A DNA stretch of 9,453 bases from Pseudomonadota bacterium (GTDB lineage Bacteria; Pseudomonadota; Alphaproteobacteria; Rhizobiales; Segnochrobactraceae), in the NCBI GenBank assembly GCA_023442215.1, contig JAEZMP010000564.1, positions 1 to 9,453 of the forward strand. The letters are read 5' to 3'. Positions 6,232-9,453 of this stretch are shown here, in pieces (the first letter of the stretch is position 1; the number at the start of each line of letters is the position of its first letter). Made by a program: the position numbers and the translations under genes. Below the pieces are notes generated by a model that made no database searches, had not been told where the DNA came from, and saw only the letters and a program-made list of their open reading frames with translations.

Positions 6232-7167
6232 ATGAAGCGTCTTCTTCTTGCCGCCGTCGCGGCCGTCGTGTTCTCCGCGCCGGCGTTCGCCGCCGACTAC
6301 AAGTTCGCCCTGGTTCCCAAGGCGATGAACAACCCCTATTTCGACCTGTCGCGCGACGGCTGCATGGCCGAGGCGAAGAAGCTCGGCAATGTCGAGTGCA
6401 TCTATATCGGCCCGGTGGAGCATGAGCCGGCGACCCAGGTGCAGATCGTGCAGGATCTGATCAGCCAGGGCGTCGACGGCATCGCCATCGCCGTGTCCGA
6501 CGCCTCGGCCATCGGCGACGTCATCAAGCAGGCCCGCGATGCCGGCATTCAGGTCATCACCTTCGATGCCGACGCCGCGGATTCGGCCCGCCAGGCTCAT
6601 GTCGGTACCAACAACGTGGCCTTCGGCGAGGCGCTCGCCAACGAGCTGATCAAGATCCGCAAGGAGCCCGGCACCTACGCGCTGATCTCGGGTGGCCCGG
6701 CCGCCGCCAACCTCGCCGATCGCGTCAAGGGTGTGGAGAAGGTGCTCGACGCCGCCGGCTGGAAGCAGGTCTCCGGCTCGCCGCTGTTCTGCAATGACGA
6801 CATGGCGCTCGCCGTGCAGCAGATGGCCGACGTCCTGACCGCCAACCCCGACGTCAGCGCGATCATCCCGGTCGGCGGCTGGCCGATGTTCGTGCCGGAC
6901 GCCTACAAGAGCTTCGTGGATGCCAACCGCGGCATCTATGATTCCGGCAAGCTCAAGCTCGTCGTCGCCGACACGCTGAAGGTCCAGCTCGAGCTGCTGA
7001 AGGAAGGCTATGCCAACGCCCTCGTCGGCCAGCGGCCGTACGAGATGGGCGAGAAGGCCATGGACATCCTGCTCGCCCTGAAGGAGGGCAAGGAAGTCCC
7101 GACCATCACCTATGCCGGCCTCGACCTGGTCGACAAGGCGAACGTCGACAAGTTCCTCGCGAACTGA
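6232..7167 (+). CDS. Periplasmic sugar-binding protein of the ABC transporter
   Basis: 311 residues, periplasmic binding protein of the ribose/galactose-binding (Peripla_BP_4) type, which delivers sugar to the permease. Residues 1-20 form a Sec signal peptide: Lys-Arg, then a hydrophobic core, then AFA cut before Ala21. The mature N-terminus (YKFALVPKAMNNPYFDLS, 23-40) is the usual first strand and sugar loop; QVQIVQDLISQGVDGIAI (69-86), ITFDADA (109-115), NNVAFG (127-132) and RVKGVEK (164-170) follow the fold. Cys44 and Cys56 could form a disulphide; Cys187 is the third. ATG 6232 has a strong GGGAGGA (6220-6226) 5 nt upstream. The gene comes last, 130 bp after the permease, whereas the binding-protein gene is often first in CUT2 operons. 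The spacer hairpin and repeats may set its expression separately. The ligand is likely L-rhamnose by context only. Confidence 0.92.
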   Translation: MKRLLLAAVAAVVFSAPAFAADYKFALVPKAMNNPYFDLSRDGCMAEAKKLGNVECIYIGPVEHEPATQVQIVQDLISQGVDGIAIAVSDASAIGDVIKQARDAGIQVITFDADAADSARQAHVGTNNVAFGEALANELIKIRKEPGTYALISGGPAAANLADRVKGVEKVLDAAGWKQVSGSPLFCNDDMALAVQQMADVLTANPDVSAIIPVGGWPMFVPDAYKSFVDANRGIYDSGKLKLVVADTLKVQLELLKEGYANALVGQRPYEMGEKAMDILLALKEGKEVPTITYAGLDLVDKANVDKFLAN

Positions 7168-7192
7168 TCGACATCGCGTCCCGACGCTAAAA

Positions 7193-7218
7193 CCGGCCGG
7201 GTACGAACATCCGGCCGG
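7193..7218 (+). other. GC hairpin after the binding-protein gene
   Basis: CCGGCCGG (7193-7200) and CCGGCCGG (7211-7218) pair across a 10-nt loop, 25 nt after the stop. A smaller stem GATCAA / TTGATC follows at 7235-7250 with a CGGC loop. Neither has a good T tract. They probably protect the 3' end of the transporter mRNA ahead of the terminator at 7310. Confidence 0.3.
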
Positions 7219-7290
7219 GCAGAAACAGAGCCGGGATCAACGGCTTGATCATCTTCATTCCGTTTGGGCCGGCGCGGCTCGGGCGGAATG

Positions 7291-7347
7291 CGCTCCAGGG
7301 GGGAGCGTGGGCGTCGCTGCACCAGCAGCGGCGCCTTTGTGTTGTCT
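7291..7347 (+). terminator. Rho-independent terminator of the transporter unit
   Basis: An 11-bp stem (7310-7320 with 7325-7335, one G-U pair, ACCA tetraloop) is followed directly by the T-rich tract TTTGTGTTGTCT (7336-7347). A second stem, CGCTCC (7291-7296) / GGAGCG (7302-7307), sits just upstream. The T tract is on the plus-strand side only, so it stops rightward transcription. It is the best terminator in the window and separates the sugar genes from the aminotransferase pair. Confidence 0.62.
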
Positions 7348-7566
7348 GGCCCGGGGTATACGCGACGGTGGAAGCGCGGACATCCTGAAACCGGGGCCTA
7401 CGGATGAGCCGCCCTCCAGACGCGCACGGCGGGGTGGCTTCCGGGAGGCATCGCCGGCGATGCAATCGTCGCGGCAGCCTCGCGGCAGGGGCACCCTTGC
7501 GATCGCATTCATATGCGTGGAAACTCCGCTTCGTCCGCGGCATGGCCGCATGGAGTCCTCCCCACG
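7348..7566 (+). promoter_or_regulatory. Control region of the aminotransferase-sulfotransferase pair
   Basis: Lying between the terminator and the next start codon, this stretch holds a perfect 16-bp palindrome, GCATCGCCGGCGATGC (7448-7463), a good operator candidate. GCGATCGC (7499-7506) is also self-complementary. A TATACG hexamer (7357-7362) resembles a -10 box but lacks a properly spaced -35. I see no gene in the 399 bp between 7168 and 7566; open frames there look like GC-driven noise. Confidence 0.35.
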
Positions 7567-8538
7567 ATGTCCTCTCCCGCTGCCGCCGCCACCACCGGCA
7601 CCCACGATTTCGTCGACGACCCGCGTAACGCCTCCATCCTGATTTCCGTGAACGGCACGCTGAAGCCGCGCGCCGAAGCCACCGTGTCGGTGTTCGATTC
7701 GGGCTTCGTGCTCGGCGACGGCGTGTGGGAGGGGCTGCGGCTCGTCGACGGCGGCATCGCCTTCCTCGATGCCCATCTCGACCGGCTCTATGAAGGGGCC
7801 AAGGCGATCCGCATGGAGATCGGGCTCGACCGCCGGGCGCTCGCGCTGCGGCTGTTCGACTGCCTCGACGCCAACGGCATGACAGACGGCGTGCACATCC
7901 GCCTGATGGTGACGCGCGGCGTGAAGCGGACACCCTACCAGGACCCGCGCATGACCATCGGCCCGGCCACCATGGTGATGATTCCGGAATACAAGACGCC
8001 GCTGCCCGAGGTGACGCGGCGCGGGCTGAAGCTCTTCACCGTCCACATTCGCCGCACCGGGCCGGCCGAGCAGGACCAGAAGCTCAACTCGCATTCCAAG
8101 CTCAACTGCATCCTCGCCTGCATCCAGGCGGCAGAGGCCGGGGCCGACGAGGCGCTGATGCTGGACGATGCCGGCGCGGTCGCGACCTGCAACTCCACCC
8201 ATTTCTTCATCGTGCGGCGCGGGGAGGTCTGGACCTCCGACGGGCTTTATTGCCTCGGCGGCATCACGCGGGCCAACGTCATCCGGCTTTGCCGCGAGGC
8301 CGGCATCCCGATCCATGAGAAGCGGTTCTCGCTGACCGACGTCTACGGTGCCGACGAGGCGTTCGTTACCGGCAGCTTCGCCGGGCTGACGCCGGTCAAC
8401 AATGTCGACGGCCGTGCCATCGGCGAGATGGGGACGGACGGAGACCATGCCGGCCCGGTCACCCGCAAGCTGCGGGCGCTCTATCGCGACCTGATCGGGC
8501 GGGAGCTGACACGCCGCGCCGACATCGAGGCGGCATGA
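7567..8538 (+). CDS. Class-IV PLP aminotransferase homologue with altered cofactor site
   Basis: 323 residues, fold-type-IV PLP protein related to branched-chain and D-amino-acid aminotransferases. Visible: SVFDSGFVLGDGVWEG (41-56), HLDRLYEGAKAI (70-81) with Arg73 for the PLP phosphate, IRLMVTRG (111-118), the Schiff-base Lys178 in NSHSKLN, GGITRANVI (231-239) and TGSFAGLTPVNNV (268-280). At the VAEG position the sequence reads VATCNSTHFF: Thr207 takes the place of the Glu that normally contacts the pyridine nitrogen. The substrate is unknown; annotation as IlvE would be unsafe. ATG 7567 has GGAG at 7552-7555; an in-frame ATG at 7513 has no ribosome-binding site and adds 18 unconserved residues. 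Its TGA overlaps the next gene's ATG (ATGA), so the two are translated together. The whole gene resembles the C-terminal half of plant 'branched-chain aminotransferase-like' fusion proteins, as I recall them. Confidence 0.88.
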   Translation: MSSPAAAATTGTHDFVDDPRNASILISVNGTLKPRAEATVSVFDSGFVLGDGVWEGLRLVDGGIAFLDAHLDRLYEGAKAIRMEIGLDRRALALRLFDCLDANGMTDGVHIRLMVTRGVKRTPYQDPRMTIGPATMVMIPEYKTPLPEVTRRGLKLFTVHIRRTGPAEQDQKLNSHSKLNCILACIQAAEAGADEALMLDDAGAVATCNSTHFFIVRRGEVWTSDGLYCLGGITRANVIRLCREAGIPIHEKRFSLTDVYGADEAFVTGSFAGLTPVNNVDGRAIGEMGTDGDHAGPVTRKLRALYRDLIGRELTRRADIEAA

Positions 8539-9239
8539 CGGCGATGGCGGAAACGAACCAACAGTCTTCGGTCCGCATCGCGATGTGGTCCGGCCCGCGC
8601 AACATCTCGACCGCGATGATGCGGGCGTTCGAGAACCGGCCGGACACGGCCGTGGTCGATGAGCCGTTCTATGCCGCCTATCTCGCGCTCACCGGGCTCG
8701 ACCACCCGATGCGCGAGGCGGTGATCGCCGCGGGACCGGCCGACTGGCGCGACGCGGCGGCCTTCCTGACCGGCCCGGTGCCGGGTGGCCGGCCGGTGTT
8801 CTACCAGAAGCACATGACGCATCACATGATCGGCGAGATCGGCCGCGACTGGATGGACCGGCCCGACTTCGTCCATGCCTTCCTGATCCGCGCCCCGGAA
8901 AGCGTGCTCGCCTCCTATGCGGCGAAGCGGGACAGCGTGACGCTGCGCGACATCGGGTTCGCCGAACAGGCGGAGCTGTTCGAGCGCGCCGCCGACCGCC
9001 TCGGCCATGCCCCGCCCGTCATCGACGGTGCCGACGTGCTGGCGGACCCGGCAGGCGTGCTCTCCGCGCTCTGCCGCGCCGCTGGCATTGCGTTCGACCC
9101 AGCGATGCTCGGCTGGCCGGCGGGCCGCCGCGACACCGACGGCGTATGGGCACCACACTGGTATCACGCCGTCGAAGCGTCCACGGGCTTCGGTCCGCCG
9201 CGTCCGGGACGCGCTTCGAGGAACTGGACGACGCGCTGA
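8535..9239 (+). CDS. Sulfotransferase-like protein, frameshifted near the C-terminus
   Basis: 234 residues as read, a P-loop protein of the PAPS-sulfotransferase type. MWSGPRNISTAMMRAF (17-32) matches the 5'-phosphosulfate loop, DEPFYAAYL (42-50) follows, KHMTHHM (92-98) offers possible catalytic histidines, and FLIRAPESVLASY (116-128) carries the Arg119/Ser127 pair expected for the 3'-phosphate. GVWAPHWYHAVEASTGF (203-219) is a hallmark block of this subfamily. After about residue 225 the frame gives an arginine-rich tail and stops. The other frame continues with a plausible family C-terminus to TGA 9302-9304. One missing base, most simply a G in GGG 9206-9208, restores a 256-residue protein. 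This may be a sequencing error, a recent mutation or recoding. It starts by ATGA overlap with the PLP gene. Activity and acceptor are unknown. Confidence 0.82.
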   Translation: MTAMAETNQQSSVRIAMWSGPRNISTAMMRAFENRPDTAVVDEPFYAAYLALTGLDHPMREAVIAAGPADWRDAAAFLTGPVPGGRPVFYQKHMTHHMIGEIGRDWMDRPDFVHAFLIRAPESVLASYAAKRDSVTLRDIGFAEQAELFERAADRLGHAPPVIDGADVLADPAGVLSALCRAAGIAFDPAMLGWPAGRRDTDGVWAPHWYHAVEASTGFGPPRPGRASRNWTTR

Positions 9240-9304
9240 AGCCGGTCGCCGAGGCGGCCCGGCCCTATTACGAGCGCCTCGCCGGCTATCGGCTCGGCGG
9301 CTGA
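9209..9304 (+). pseudogene. Displaced C-terminal segment of the sulfotransferase-like gene
   Basis: Read from 9209 in the frame one base back from the upstream gene, this gives TRFEELDDALKPVAEA followed by ARPYYERLAGYRLGG and TGA 9302-9304. The PYYxxL ending is what I expect at the C-terminus of this sulfotransferase-like family, and it follows the STGF block at the usual short distance. It has no start codon or ribosome-binding site of its own, so it belongs to the gene starting at 8535. Confidence 0.7.
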
Positions 9305-9315
9305 GGCTCTGGTGT

Positions 9316-9338
9316 GGCCGGGCGTGGCACGCCCGGCC
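9316..9338. terminator. Hairpin between convergent genes
   Basis: Arms GGCCGGGCGTG (9316-9326) and CACGCCCGGCC (9328-9338) are exact reverse complements around one G, giving a very stable stem 11 nt after the restored stop of the sulfotransferase gene. It is symmetrical and lies between this gene and a leftward reading frame ending at 9360, so it may serve both. No T run follows on either strand, so intrinsic termination is likely but not certain. Confidence 0.45.
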
Positions 9339-9359
9339 GTCTCCTCGCATGGACCGCCT

Positions 9360-9453
9360 TCAGGCGGCGACGGTTTCCCGCCGCGGCCGCGTGGCGGCGG
9401 CGTAGTCCTCCACCATCATCCGCGTTATCGTGGCCGGCGCGAAGCGGTGAGGG
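9360..9453 (-). CDS. C-terminal end of a convergent gene (partial)
   Basis: On the minus strand one frame is open from the window edge to TGA (complement of 9360-9362), giving the last 30 residues of a protein: PHRFAPATITRMMVEDYAAA and then TRPRRETVAA. The RFxPxxI...Y pattern resembles the C-terminus of some family-1 glycosyltransferases, but that is only a hint from a short tail. Support for a real gene is the convergent hairpin at 9316-9338 and the natural-looking amphipathic composition. The start and most of the gene are outside the window. Confidence 0.45.
   Translation of the reverse strand, partial: PHRFAPATITRMMVEDYAAATRPRRETVAA

Noticed and set aside
7187..7258. A 23-residue hydrophobic frame on the minus strand (starts MKMIKPLIPALFLPGR)
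   Set aside because: It looks peptide-like, but only GGA directly before the ATG serves as a ribosome-binding site. It lies over the post-operon hairpin, whose repeats explain its PGR...PGR pattern.
7513..7566. Upstream ATG 7513 as start of the aminotransferase homologue
   Set aside because: No Shine-Dalgarno sequence precedes it and the extra 18 residues do not resemble the family; GGAG at 7552-7555 points to ATG 7567.
7112..7642. Plus-strand frames across the 7168-7566 gap
   Set aside because: They overlap the end of the binding-protein gene and the terminator, are Arg/Pro/Ala-rich without motifs, and lack ribosome-binding sites.
1..9453. CRISPR arrays, tRNA or rRNA genes, insertion sequences, phage or plasmid genes
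   Set aside because: No regularly spaced repeats, no tRNA-like cloverleaf sequence, no transposase or integrase, and no terminal inverted repeats with target duplications were seen.

Overview
The window is GC-rich (about two-thirds G+C by eye) and reads as chromosomal DNA of an alphaproteobacterium, most likely Hyphomicrobiales (Rhizobiales). The clues are the rhizobial/Pseudomonas stutzeri-type L-rhamnose isomerase, the aldolase-dehydrogenase fusion typical of rhizobial rhamnose loci, a FrcA-like sugar transporter, and strong GC3 bias. The assignment comes from protein families only; no rRNA or other phylogenetic marker is present.

Layout: 1-336 is a control region with an AT-richer operator-like zone (1-122) and a structured GC-rich leader. 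337-2451 encodes a bifunctional rhamnulose-1-phosphate aldolase / lactaldehyde dehydrogenase (rhaD). A 274-bp gap with three consecutive hairpins follows, then L-rhamnose isomerase (rhaI, 2726-4018). A 305-bp spacer, partly AT-rich, separates these from a CUT2-type sugar ABC transporter: single-domain ATPase (4324-5064), permease (5064-6101, one-base overlap), and periplasmic binding protein (6232-7167). A good intrinsic terminator lies at 7310-7347. A second two-gene unit follows: a class-IV PLP aminotransferase homologue (7567-8538) overlapping a sulfotransferase-like gene by ATGA (8535 onward). The sulfotransferase is frameshifted near its 3' end and its natural C-terminus continues in another frame to 9304. 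A convergent gene tail enters on the minus strand (9360-9453).

How it fits together: the ABC transporter probably imports L-rhamnose (or a related 6-deoxyhexose). RhaI isomerises it to L-rhamnulose. After phosphorylation, the aldolase half of RhaD would yield DHAP and L-lactaldehyde, and the dehydrogenase half would oxidise the lactaldehyde. Kinase, mutarotase and regulator genes are not in the window.

Most unusual part: the aminotransferase/sulfotransferase pair. As I recall, the same two domains are fused in a poorly characterised plant protein family. The bacterial PLP protein here has Thr where fold-type-IV enzymes normally have the Glu that contacts the cofactor's pyridine nitrogen. The function of the pair is unknown.
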